From positions 186,001 to 250,000 of the forward strand of contig CBDCZR010000033.1 of the NCBI GenBank assembly GCA_965224535.1: a DNA stretch of 64,000 nt, read 5' to 3'. Both the position numbers and the translations under genes were made by a program. The stretch comes from JBCDHN01 sp965224535 (GTDB lineage: Bacteria > Verrucomicrobiota > Verrucomicrobiia > Verrucomicrobiales > DEV007). Shown here one piece after another: positions 51,790 to 59,492 of this stretch. Positions within the stretch are counted from its first letter, which is position 1; every line of letters starts with the position of its first letter. The notes below the pieces were generated by a model that saw only the letters and a program-made list of their open reading frames with translations, ran no database searches and was not told the DNA's origin.

Positions 51790-52506
51790 TTAGTCTTGTT
51801 CCGGCAAAAAATAGAGGCTCATGGAGCCCCAATCGGCAATTCCGTCGAAATATTGCAACACGTCGGCGCCCATCACCCCTTTTGCTTCGATTCCGATGCG
51901 CTTGAGGCTGCAAACGCCCAATTCGAAGCCCTTAATCTCCAACCCGGCGATTCCGAACGAATTCGTCGCCCCGGCGAAGACTTTTTCCGTCCCACCGTCC
52001 AGCGTCGGAAAATCGCCAAAATCCACGTCGCGAAACACCTCCACCCCGGTCGCGGCGGCGACATCACTATCGACCATGCTAAGCGCACGGCCGGAATCGA
52101 AGACGAACGTGAAGTCCTTGCCGTTAACCTTCACATCCACCAGCACCGCCTTGCCTTTCAGCGTCAATTTGGCCGCGGCGTAGCCTTTTTTCTCCATGAA
52201 CTGTTTCAGCCCCAGGCCGCCGGCGGCATTTTTCGCGGCAGCGCGGACACGTTCGGAAGGATCCCAACCTTGGACGTAAGCCTGATCGTCCACGCTCAAT
52301 GCCGAGATTGGCACGGGAATCTCCGAACCATTCGCGCGGCGCAGAATTGCGCTTGGGCCGTCCACCCGCATGAGACGCGCGCGCAATTCCTTGCCCGTCT
52401 GGCTCTTGAACGTGCGAAATTCCGCCGCGCCAGCGCTGGATTGGGCGGAAAGGTGAGCGGTTAGACTAAAAACCGCGGTTGCGGCTAGGAAGAGAGCAAA
52501 TTTCAT
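51790..52506 (-). CDS. SHD1 plus retropepsin-like aspartic protease
   Basis: The product has 238 residues from ATG 52506 (signal MKFALFLAATAVFSLTAHLS); the longer frame adds twelve residues with no merit. Residues of about 25-85 are SHD1 (EFRTFKSQTGKELRARLMRV, SEIPVPISALSVDDQAYVQG). The protease-like part carries TFVFDSGRALSMVDSDVAAA, an intact Asp-Ser-Gly active-site triplet, and closes with KGVMGADVLQYFDGIADWGS. It may cleave or merely bind an extracytoplasmic target. Expressed as an operon with its degenerate sister downstream; both converge on the metal-efflux operon, and a GbsR-type regulator diverges upstream. Confidence 0.75.
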   Translation of the reverse strand: MKFALFLAATAVFSLTAHLSAQSSAGAAEFRTFKSQTGKELRARLMRVDGPSAILRRANGSEIPVPISALSVDDQAYVQGWDPSERVRAAAKNAAGGLGLKQFMEKKGYAAAKLTLKGKAVLVDVKVNGKDFTFVFDSGRALSMVDSDVAAATGVEVFRDVDFGDFPTLDGGTEKVFAGATNSFGIAGLEIKGFELGVCSLKRIGIEAKGVMGADVLQYFDGIADWGSMSLYFLPEQD

Positions 52507-52688
52507 GAGAACGACAGTTGTCCAGCAAATTTCCAGGTTCAAGACACGAATGGACGCGAATTCTTAGCCAGCTTCGGGCGTAAAACCGGCTGCGGGCCGC
52601 CAAGCGGCGAATTCAAGGCCCTGATGGCGGCTTACGTCCACGCTTGTGCTTGCACGCCCGACAATTTTTTCGGAAGTTCTTGAATCGC

Positions 52689-53222
52689 ATGAAAAAATCG
52701 GAAGAAGCAAAAGTCCTGACCGAAGCGCGGGATGATTTCGTGACTCAGTGGGGCGCGATCGGCAACGCCTGGGGCATCAACCGGACCATGGCGCAGATTC
52801 ACGCCTTATTGCTGGTGAGCCCGGAGCCGCTCAGCACGGATGAAATCATGGCCGACCTCCACATCAGCCGCGGCAACGCCAACACGAATTTGCGCGACCT
52901 GGTGGGCTGGGGGTTGATCAAAAGCGTGATCCGCAAGGGCGAGCGCAAGGAGTATTTTGAGGCGGAAAAAGACACCTGGAAAATGTTCTGCACCATCGCG
53001 AAAGAGCGCAAGCGGCGCGAGATTTCACCGGCCATTCAGGTGTTGGACCGCTGCTGGGAGAAGACGCAAAAGCTCAAAACCAGCGACGCGGCCGAATTTC
53101 ACCGGCAAATGGACGATTTGCGCGATTTTTTGCGCTTAGCCGACCGGGTTTTGGAAGGATTCGCCGGGATGGAGGAAAGCAAATTGGTGGCCCTTGCGCG
53201 CAAGATGTTTGGCGGAGATTAG
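52689..53222 (+). CDS. GbsR/MarR-family transcriptional regulator
   Basis: The product has 177 residues from ATG 52689. It is a winged-helix regulator of the GbsR branch: WGAIGNAWGINRTMAQIHAL, LSTDEIMADLHISRGNANTN (recognition helix), LRDLVGWGLIKSVIRKGERK (wing) and a helical C-terminal part (DAAEFHRQMDDLRDFLRLAD). GbsR-type proteins repress glycine-betaine or membrane-stress genes. It is divergent from the SHD1-retropepsin pair, so it may regulate it or the efflux genes. No operator was recognised. Confidence 0.88.
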   Translation: MKKSEEAKVLTEARDDFVTQWGAIGNAWGINRTMAQIHALLLVSPEPLSTDEIMADLHISRGNANTNLRDLVGWGLIKSVIRKGERKEYFEAEKDTWKMFCTIAKERKRREISPAIQVLDRCWEKTQKLKTSDAAEFHRQMDDLRDFLRLADRVLEGFAGMEESKLVALARKMFGGD

Positions 53223-53270
53223 GGTGCGCAGACCTCCGACGTCCGCTGAGGAAAATGAACTCTCCGCAAT

Positions 53271-53663
53271 CTGGTCGGTCTGATCGTTCTAGCAACGGGC
53301 TGTGACCGAAAGCAGGCCGCGTCCTACGAGCACGAGTTCACTGACTCGATTCGCGCGGAGTTTGAATTAGGAACGGGGTACGTCGAACACACAACGATCG
53401 ATGAATTCCTTCGTAAGGAGAGAATTGGATTTGTGGACGCGACAATGTGGTCTGGATCTTCAGGCGGCGCTGACTACACGGAGCTCAGTGTCGACCTAAA
53501 CGCTGTGAACCCTGCCGAGCTTATCCGAGAATTGCTAGATCGGAAGCTGATCGCAGGAGATCCGGCCTGGTTCCTGAACGGCGTTGACTTCATGCCCAAC
53601 ATTTCTGTTGTAGACATTCAAGGCAAACAGAAGGAACAAGGCGCTGATGCCAAGCGGGATTGA
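53271..53663 (+). CDS. Hypothetical lipoprotein, start unclear
   Basis: One frame is open from an upstream TGA at 53256-53258 to TGA 53661-53663 and gives about 130 residues. It begins LVGLIVLATGCDRKQAA, a lipoprotein signal with Cys at about residue 11. No ATG, GTG or TTG precedes the signal in frame; the CTG at 53271 is the first plausible codon. An ATG at 53255 is in the wrong frame by one base, so a frameshift at the 5' end may have removed the true start. The body (ERIGFVDATMW, SVDLNAVNPAELIRELLD) matches no family I know. Base composition is more AT-rich than in the genes to the left. Confidence 0.4.
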   Translation: MVGLIVLATGCDRKQAASYEHEFTDSIRAEFELGTGYVEHTTIDEFLRKERIGFVDATMWSGSSGGADYTELSVDLNAVNPAELIRELLDRKLIAGDPAWFLNGVDFMPNISVVDIQGKQKEQGADAKRD

Positions 53664-53732
53664 CGCGAGATAGTTGTTTCGCTCTGGATCACTTGACTCC
53701 GCGCAAGCATAGCTTGAACGTTCGGGCAAGAG

Positions 53733-54122
53733 ATGAGATTTGCTCACAGTTGCGTCGTTTTCGTCGCGCTTTTGCTTAATAGTTGTAGCCAACGAACGCC
53801 TGAAATATCTGAAAGTCATCTTCTCGATGCCATGACGATCAACGGCGCGACAATTGATTTGAGGGTGACAGCCCCATTGATGGAATGGAAATTTTTCGAT
53901 GATAAACAGGTACCTACTTCTGTCGCGGGAGGAACAGTTGTCCCCGTCGCCGATGGCAACACCTTGATTTTGATTCGCGGGAAGACAGGATATCACTTGA
54001 CTGCAGACGTCAGTTCGGAGCGCCAAGGATTTGAAGTCACAAAAGTCTTCGATAATTCCTCACCCGCACCTTCACTGGCGCGATCAATGACTTTTCTTCA
54101 CGCACCAAAGAGTCTCCCGTAG
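53733..54122 (+). CDS. Hypothetical lipoprotein
   Basis: The product has 129 residues from ATG 53733. The N-terminus MRFAHSCVVFVALLLNSCSQ ends in a lipobox (LNSC), so the Cys at 18 is the probable lipid-attached residue. The rest is a small beta-rich domain (ITINGATIDLRV-type strands) with no recognised family. It is the second small hypothetical gene in the same orientation after the regulator, in the composition-shifted segment leading to the IS island. Confidence 0.5.
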   Translation: MRFAHSCVVFVALLLNSCSQRTPEISESHLLDAMTINGATIDLRVTAPLMEWKFFDDKQVPTSVAGGTVVPVADGNTLILIRGKTGYHLTADVSSERQGFEVTKVFDNSSPAPSLARSMTFLHAPKSLP

Positions 54123-54398
54123 ATAGGTTTTTCTGCGCCCGAGCAGATTAAAGCCGCGTTGTCTCTCAAGCCGGGGTTAGAGCGAGAATAGCGCCTAACG
54201 AGAACCTGTCGTGATAGGCTTTTTGGGATGGCACGTCCACCCTAACTCGGCGTTAACAAAAGGTTGTGGCCGACGCGGTGGTGCGCTATAGGTCAAGTTT
54301 CCGGGCCAGCTTCCTCCGTCAGCTGTCCCCCCGCTCGGCGAGAGTCGCTCGCCGCGCGGCTAAACCAAAACGTTTGCTGAAGCAGAAAGCATGTCGCC
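54123..54398 (+). other. Spacer with an attC-like inverted pattern
   Basis: A 7-mer gcctaac at 54192 and ggcgttaac near 54250-54258 face each other over about 60 bp, with taacgag / ctcggcgtta partly complementary. This recalls an integron attC site but does not satisfy its consensus (GTTRRRY at the right end reads GTTAACA). No integrase is nearby. Otherwise no gene is seen here. Confidence 0.2.
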
Positions 54399-54848
54399 GT
54401 GAGTCCATACCCATACGCATATTACAGAGGCAAAGTGGTGATCTTCACACGAAGTGAACAATTCGAGACTTCTTACTTCGGCGGTCCAGGAGATGACTGC
54501 ATCGACGGCAAAGATTACGGACCGAGTCACATTCATCACATCGCACGAATCGCCAATCAAGCCCTCGGAATTGAGGGTTATGGCTTCGGATTCGCTGTTC
54601 CGTTTTATTACGGAATGTGCTTCGATGGATGCAGTTTGCGCTACAAACGCACAGCTGCATCCGCAATCGAAATCACCGAGATTGTACCGAGCGAATCGAG
54701 TGATGATTGGCCGTATCCCGGGTTTCCTCCTTTGCTTCCGTATTTTCCCCTCAAAGTCGAGGAGTCAAAGGAGTTTTCGTTTGAGGAGTTCTCTGAGACC
54801 GTAATGCAAGGTGCCGAGGTTGAAGACGACGATACCCTCGGTAACTGA
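54399..54848 (+). CDS. Hypothetical protein truncated by an IS66-type element
   Basis: The frame runs 149 codons from GTG 54399. Its last two sense codons and stop (GTA ACT GA) come from the left end of the IS66-type element at 54841, so the native C-terminus is lost. The translation is rich in aromatic residues (MSPYPYAYYRGKVVIFTRSE, GFAVPFYYGMCFDGCSLRYK). No family is recognised. The GTG start has no clear ribosome binding site. Confidence 0.45.
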   Translation: MSPYPYAYYRGKVVIFTRSEQFETSYFGGPGDDCIDGKDYGPSHIHHIARIANQALGIEGYGFGFAVPFYYGMCFDGCSLRYKRTAASAIEITEIVPSESSDDWPYPGFPPLLPYFPLKVEESKEFSFEEFSETVMQGAEVEDDDTLGN

Positions 54849-54856
54849 TTAGCGGG
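54841..54856. repeat. Left terminal inverted repeat of the IS66-type element
   Basis: GTAACTGATTAGCGGG; starts with GTAA as IS66 ends do, matched perfectly by its complement at 59477-59492. It also supplies the stop codon of the truncated hypothetical gene (54846-54848) and of the transposase C-terminal piece (54849-54851). Confidence 0.9.
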
Positions 54857-55121
54857 CCGAGCAGCCCCGCGCCCCCGCAATCAAGCCAGCCAGCGATTTG
54901 ATTATTGGCTCCCCTCGCAATTGGAGCGTCGTCAACACGCTCTTGATCGCCGCATACGCATTCGCCCCGCGCTCGTTTTTCGAACAGTGGGAAACTTTGC
55001 GCGCTATCACCGCCGCTCGTAACAAACGTTCGGCGAAGTTGATAGTCGGATCTATCGCGGGATCATCCAGAAAACGCGTCAAATTTCCCCGGTCTTGATG
55101 CCAACCCAATTCATTGAGCAT
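54849..55121 (-). pseudogene. IS66 transposase, C-terminal piece
   Basis: This minus-strand frame (part of a longer open frame to 55319) reads MLNELGWHQDRGNLTRFLDD, PAIDPTINFAERLLRAAVIA, RKVSHCSKNERGANAYAAIK and ends in GARGCSAR. It contains the catalytic Glu of the DDE triad (NFAERLLR) and the usual IS66 C-terminal region. The expected preceding residues (…LTDPNNVR) are on the other strand at about 56739, which shows the split. The first base of the piece is close to 55121. Confidence 0.85.
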
Positions 55122-55123
55122 GC

Positions 55124-55730
55124 AATCCAACCGGGACCAACGTGCATATTGTAAGCGATGGAGAAAACTCTTTTGGAAAGGGACTTCCCGAGCGCTTCCC
55201 ATGCCTTGGATGTTCGCCACGTCGAAGAAAAAATTTGGGACGTGGGGCGACTCTTTTACAAGGAAGCTAGCGAGGAACTGAGCCAGTGGGTGGAGAAGCA
55301 GCGTGAGATTCTTTACCAAGGTGAGATAGCATTGTTGCTCAAACGGCTAAGAAAACTCGAGCAAGGTATTGCCTCAACAGGGCCAGGAACCAAGGCTAAG
55401 CGAGAGAAACTAAGAAAAACCATCGCCTATTTGGACAAGCGCCAACACCTACTGGCCTACGGCCGACTGATCGAACAGGATTTGGTCATCGCCAGCGGCG
55501 TGATCGAGGGTGCGGTGCGTTATGTGATCGGCGAAAGAATGGATTGTTCGGGGATGCGCTGGATCGAAGGACGTGCTGAGATGCTCTTACATCTGAGATG
55601 CATCGAACTCAACGGAGAATGGGAGAGGTTCTTTCGATGGGCTCGCGACAAGATTGCCAAAACTCAGCATGACGAACTAAGAGCTGTTCAGATTCGAACA
55701 AACCTCCCTGCGCAACTCCCAGAAAAATGA
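55124..55730 (+). pseudogene. ISKra4-type transposase, C-terminal half
   Basis: From about 55124 one frame reads NPTGTNVHIVSDGE and, after a one-base frameshift near 55158, another reads KTLLERDFPSASHALDVRHV, EEKIWDVGRLFYKEASEELS, then ASGVIEGAVRYVIGERMDCS and GMRWIEGRAEMLLHLRCIEL to TGA 55728-55730. The GERMDCSGMRW motif is typical of the ISKra4 group. The matching N-terminal half is at 58134-59118 on the opposite strand. An ATG at 55158 lies in the second frame but probably does not mark a real gene. Confidence 0.85.
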
Positions 55731-55740
55731 TGGAATGAGA

Positions 55741-55752
55741 GGATTTGCACCC
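55741..55752. repeat. Terminal repeat of the ISKra4-type element (inner copy)
   Basis: GGATTTGCACCC, identical to 59225-59236. Both now read in the same direction on the plus strand although element ends should be inverted, a direct sign of the inversion. It is followed by aaaagaaaa, the 9-bp target duplicate (complement ttttctttt at 59237). Confidence 0.85.
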
Positions 55753-55754
55753 AA

Positions 55755-56780
55755 AAGAAAAAACCGGGTCGCAAAGGGCGCAAGAATGGCGACAAAGGAA
55801 GCTTCAAGCATCGCCAAGCTCTGGAAATCAAACCGACCGATCAGGTTCAGCGCTTGAAGGCAACTCTTGAGCCTGACATCGACAAAAACCCCTGCCCCAA
55901 ATGCGGCAAGAACACTATCGAAATCTCAACTGAGGAGGCGACAACTCTTGATATAGTCACCACGCCGCCGCGTTTGATCAAGATCTTTGAAGTAGCCGTC
56001 GCGCGCTGTGGTTGCGGCCATTGTGAGCGTGGAACTCATCCGGAACTTCAAACCAACCAACACGGCGCCACCGCTCATCGCCTTGGCCCTAACATCATCG
56101 CCACCGGCCTGGCTTTGACCTACCATTTTGGGGTGACGATTCGTAAGGTTCCGGCCATCCTCAAAGCGCTTTGTGATATTGACATTACGCAAAGCGCTCT
56201 CACTCAACAAGCGCTGAAGCTGGGTCAAAAGGACGGTGCGATTGGTAAAGAAGCTGAGCAAATTCGCGAAGAGATCGCCCGGTCTGAGCGGGTTCATACC
56301 GATGATACGGGTTGGAAGATTGGTGGTGTCATTGCCTATTTGATGGCGTTTGGAACCACGGTGGCAGCTTACTTTCAGATTCGATATCAACACCGTGCCA
56401 AGGAAGTTGCCGAGGTTATTACTGAAGCTTTCCAAGGCGTGTTAATCACGGATCGGTTTTCTTCCTATGATTCGAGTTTGTTTGATCTGGTTGCCCAGCA
56501 AAAGTGCCTGGCTCATATTTTGAAAAACCTCTCTGAACTGATCGAGACCAAGCAGGGAAGCGCCAGGCTTTTTGCTTCGGAACTGACCGAGTTGTTGCGA
56601 AAGATGCTCGATTTATGGGATCGGCATCGGAATGGTGAGATCGCGCTTGAAGAGTATCGTAAGCAGGGCGCGATATTGAACAAAGAATTGGATGTACAAC
56701 TGCGCAAACGCAATTTGACCGATCCTAACAATGTGCGGCTGTCCCCATTCTCCGACCACCAGCCACTAATAGTTAAGTAA
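55755..56780 (+). pseudogene. IS66 transposase, middle piece
   Basis: From the target duplicate the frame reads KKPGRKGRKNGDKGSFKHRQ, a zinc ribbon (CPKCGKNTIEIS … CGCGHCERG), then the IS66 catalytic core HTDDTGWKIGGVIAYLMAFG (first Asp) and GVLITDRFSSYDSSLFDLVA (second Asp), LAHILKNLSELIETKQGSAR, and ends in native sequence at LTDPNNVR near 56739. The last 13 codons to TAA 56778-56780 come from the IS3 element. The start of this transposase is at 59208-59420, the end at 54849-55121. An ATG at 55854 is internal, not a true start. Confidence 0.88.
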
Positions 56781-56865
56781 TTAGTTAGGATTTTGGTGAA
56801 CAGGTCGAATATAGTTGAACATTGTTAGGAGTCAAAGGAAAAACGCTTCAATTTGGCGGAGCTCG

Positions 56866-57750
56866 CTAACTTGAAAGATAAGCGGAATCGCTCGCAGCCG
56901 TAGCGAGGGCCGGAGGCCGAGCGCAGGCTGCGAGCGATTCACGCTGGTGATATACCTCATGAGGCGTACTCCAACCCAGGGATTGATGCGGACGCTCTTG
57001 GTTGTAGTTAGTAAACCACCGCTGGGCGCCCTCTTGCAACTCGTAACCGTCGGCATAGCTTCTAAGGTAGACGTCCTCATACTTGTAGCTGCGCCACAAT
57101 CGTTCCACTAAGACATTGTCCGCCCAACGCCCGGCCCCATCCATGCTAACCAGCATTCCGTGCGTCTGCAGCGAGGCCACAAAATTCTTGCTCGTAAACT
57201 GGCTGCCCTGGTCGGTGTTGAAAATTTCGGCCAACTCCACGGCGTTTTGCACCGCGCTTTCAACTGCCTGCAGACAAAAGTCGCACTCCATCGTGTTCGA
57301 GATCGACCAGCTCAACACGTAGCGGCTGAACCAATCCATCACCGCCACCAGATACATGAATCCGCGCGACATCGGGATGTAGGTAATGTCGGCCGCCCAC
57401 ACCTCGTCCGGCCGCTTGATCTCGCGGCCTCGCAGCAAATACGGGAAAACCCGATGCTCGCTGTTGGACGAAGTGGTTTTTGGCTTGGGATAGATAGCCT
57501 CAATCCCGACCAGCTTCATGAGCAGCCCAACTCGCTTTGGGTTAACAACATACCCTTTCCGGCGTAGCATTTGCGTTAGGCGAGGCCGCCCGTAAGTAGG
57601 CTGTTCCAATTGAATTTGGTCGATCGCCTTCATGATCTCGAGATTTTCCTCACTCTCGGTAGCCGGCTGGTAGTAGCAACTGGATCGCGCCACCGAGGCC
57701 AAACTGCACTGACGACGAATGCTAAGCAACGAACCGGACATTTCGATCAA
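56866..57750 (-). CDS. IS3-family transposase OrfB (DDE integrase)
   Basis: The product has 294 residues from TTG 57750. HTH_21-like start (LLSIRRQCSLASVARSSCYY), then the retroviral-type integrase core: DEVWAADITYIPMSRGFMYL (first Asp), IFNTDQGSQFTSKNFVASLQ (second Asp) and GAGRWADNVLVERLWRSYKY (Glu). QERPHQSLGWSTPHEVY is the C-terminal signature. It is complete. The reading frame is the same as that of OrfA, separated by one TAA, whereas most IS3 elements use a -1 frameshift between the two. Confidence 0.93.
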   Translation of the reverse strand: MIEMSGSLLSIRRQCSLASVARSSCYYQPATESEENLEIMKAIDQIQLEQPTYGRPRLTQMLRRKGYVVNPKRVGLLMKLVGIEAIYPKPKTTSSNSEHRVFPYLLRGREIKRPDEVWAADITYIPMSRGFMYLVAVMDWFSRYVLSWSISNTMECDFCLQAVESAVQNAVELAEIFNTDQGSQFTSKNFVASLQTHGMLVSMDGAGRWADNVLVERLWRSYKYEDVYLRSYADGYELQEGAQRWFTNYNQERPHQSLGWSTPHEVYHQRESLAACARPPALATAASDSAYLSS

Positions 57751-57765
57751 TCCTTGGCGTTTTTT

Positions 57766-58062
57766 TTACAGGGACAGACTCGCAGATTTTTTTTTGAGCC
57801 AATCCACCTCCATAGTTAGTTCGCCGATTTTGGCCTGCAGTTGCTGAATTTGCTCTTGGCTCTTTCGAGCCTCATCGCCGCCGCCAGGCACCTCGAAAAG
57901 GCCCGGCAACCCCTCTTTGATCATGCTTTTCCACGAACCGACTTGGCTGACATGAACTTCGAACTTACGGGCCAGTTCGGCCGCAGTTTGCTGAGATTTT
58001 AGCGCTTCGAGGCCAACTTTTGCTTTGAATTCGGGACTGTGATTTCGTCGCTTTTTCTTCAT
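57766..58062 (-). CDS. IS3-family transposase OrfA (helix-turn-helix)
   Basis: The product has 98 residues from ATG 58062 (MKKKRRNHSPEFKAKVGLEA). HTH of the IS3/IS911 OrfA type: LKSQQTAAELARKFEVHVSQ, VGSWKSMIKEGLPGLF, then a leucine-zipper-like coil (QEQIQQLQAKIGELTMEVDW). Near its 3' end is a run of nine A on the coding strand (57787-57795), a possible slippage site. The stop TAA 57766-57768 is in the same frame as OrfB, 18 bases away. Confidence 0.9.
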   Translation of the reverse strand: MKKKRRNHSPEFKAKVGLEALKSQQTAAELARKFEVHVSQVGSWKSMIKEGLPGLFEVPGGGDEARKSQEQIQQLQAKIGELTMEVDWLKKKSASLSL

Positions 58063-58133
58063 TTTGGTGTAGTTGTTAGAGTAAACAAACACCAAAATCC
58101 ACACTTAAGCCAGTGGTCCGAAAATTGGGGGCA

Positions 58134-59118
58134 GGCATAGATCGAATCCGCGACGTTTGACCTCAGCTTCGGCCCAATCCATCATCACTGAGCGCGGAGC
58201 ATAACTTCCCCAGACTCTCTTGTTTATCGGGCCATGGAGCAAGCCGTCTTTTCCTCGCTTCAAGGTGTAGATTGCAACCAGGGTTATACTACGTCCGTTC
58301 TTGCTCTTATCCCCTTTCTTACGGCGCTTGCGTTTGCCTTTTTTGTTTCGGCAGGCTTTGCCGCGATGGCGTTGGCAACCACACTTGCAGCGCCCGGCGC
58401 CTTTGGGTTTGCGCGGGCCCCGGCGTTTTTCCAGTTCGCCGGCGGTTGCTGTTGGAGTTGCCTTGCCATCAATTTCTATGACGATGATATCGCCCTCAAG
58501 TTCTCCATCGACGGGCATTTCTTGCATATAATCCCCAGCATAGCGGCCTAGGCCCAAGACCAATTCTCCAATGGTTCGTTGGGAGGGCGACCAGTTGAGA
58601 AACGCCGTGCAAATTAGCGAAGAGGTCTTGAGGCTCACCCTTGTTGCCAAGCGCGTTACGATACTTATGACCCTTGGGCTGAAGCTATCGGCGAAGAGTT
58701 CCAAGTGAACGTCCAAGGGATAGAATCCCTGGCCCTTTTTCTTATTCTTGGGTTCGATGTAACTTCTCCAATAGGCCACCTTGCCAAACCCCGTGCGCAG
58801 GATTCGCCGAGCGGCTGTCTTGAGGCGGCCGCCGGTGCGCTTGAGATAACTGTCAGGATCGAACGATTGGTGCTGAATGCGCAGGAACAAAGCCACAAAG
58901 AGGCATCCCAAAGACATTAGCATGGAAAACAAGGTGGCCTCGAATTCAGCGAACGAGGGTGAGTGGGCGCTTCTGCATAATGTCAGCATCTCCTCGAATT
59001 GGGACTGAAGTTTGGCTTCAACTTCATCAACGTCATATTCATCTTGAGGGGTGAATTTTGCCGGCTTATGATCCGATTGCTGTGGTAACGTAGGTGGGGT
59101 TGAGTTTGTTGGTAGCAA
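58134..59118 (-). pseudogene. ISKra4-type transposase, N-terminal half
   Basis: From ATG 59118 the frame reads MLPTNSTPPTLPQQSDHKPA …, GFGKVAYWRSYIEPKNKKKG, QGFYPLDVHLELFADSFSPR, IIVIEIDGKATPTATAGELE, a Cys cluster (CKCGCQRHRGKAC), the very basic KRKRRKKGDKSKNGRSITL and INKRVWGSYAPRSVMMDWAE up to RRGFDL near 58137, where the IS3 element begins. Its continuation (NPTGTNVHIVSDGE…) is at 55124 on the plus strand. Together the halves give a transposase of about 530 residues. Confidence 0.88.
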
Positions 59119-59224
59119 GCATCAATCCTACCTCGTTATCCCAGCTTTGATGGAAAAATCCTAACAAAACCGAAATATTTGCTCGATTGAACCAAAAAAT
59201 TCCCGTTTTATCGGGGGAAAATGG

Positions 59225-59236
59225 GGATTTGCACCC
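59225..59236. repeat. Terminal repeat of the ISKra4-type element (outer copy)
   Basis: GGATTTGCACCC followed by ttttctttt, the target duplicate, and then the IS66 sequence. The partner is at 55741-55752. Confidence 0.85.
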
Positions 59237-59420
59237 TTTTCTTTTCGGACTTGGGTATTGGCTCGCCCTTTGAAAAGGGCGTTGCGGGCCGCGCACGATC
59301 ACGTTCGAGTTCTTCAATGCGTTTGTGAAGCCGCTCAATTTCCGTAAAACAGTTCTTCACGAGTTCGATGAGTTCTTCTCGTGAGGCGGATTGGATGTCG
59401 CTGAGGTCGAAAGTGAGCAA
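59237..59420 (-). pseudogene. IS66 transposase, N-terminal piece
   Basis: From TTG 59420 the frame reads MLTFDLSDIQSASREELIEL, VKNCFTEIERLHKRIEELER, DRARPATPFSKGEPIPKSEK, a typical IS66 N-terminal coiled coil. It then enters the ISKra4 end. Joined through one copy of aaaagaaaa to the piece at 55755 it continues KSEKKKPGRKGRKNG without a gap. Confidence 0.85.
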
Positions 59421-59476
59421 ATCCTGACAGAAATCTTAACTGTCAGGACAAATTAACTAAAATGTGGGCTTGTCAA

Positions 59477-59492
59477 CCCGCTAATCAGTTAC
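59477..59492. repeat. Right terminal inverted repeat of the IS66-type element
   Basis: CCCGCTAATCAGTTAC, the perfect complement of 54841-54856. It supplies the stop codon (59489-59491) of the interrupted IS630 transposase. Confidence 0.9.

Larger units (their letters stand above)
56740..58133 (-). mobile_element. IS3-family element, 1.39 kb
   Basis: The ends are imperfect inverted repeats: TGTCCCCATTCTCCGACCAC at 56740 and, read from the right, TGCCCCCAATTTTCGGACCA ending at 58133. Both are preceded by a C, so the true ends could be one base further out. It carries orfA and orfB on the minus strand and appears intact in length. Left flank is the IS66 middle piece, right flank is the ISKra4 N-terminal half, so the element lies exactly at one breakpoint of the inversion. 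Confidence 0.85.
54841..59492. mobile_element. IS66-type element with nested ISKra4-type and IS3-type elements, internally inverted
   Basis: The outer boundaries are a perfect 16-bp inverted repeat, GTAACTGATTAGCGGG at 54841-54856 and its complement at 59477-59492. Inside are: the IS66 C-terminal piece (minus strand), the ISKra4 C-terminal half (plus), the IS66 middle (plus), an IS3 element, the ISKra4 N-terminal half (minus) and the IS66 N-terminus (minus). Reversing the block from about 55122 to 56739 or 58133 rejoins both split transposases. Without the insertions the IS66-type unit would be about 1.5 kb, with a single transposase gene. The 8-bp target duplication expected for IS66 is not seen at the flanks (taccctcg / gtcggaag). 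Confidence 0.85.

Noticed and set aside
54849..55319. Intact 156-residue gene on the minus strand
   Set aside because: Only its C-terminal part is IS66-like; the N-terminal part is antisense to the ISKra4 fragment, so it is a junction product.
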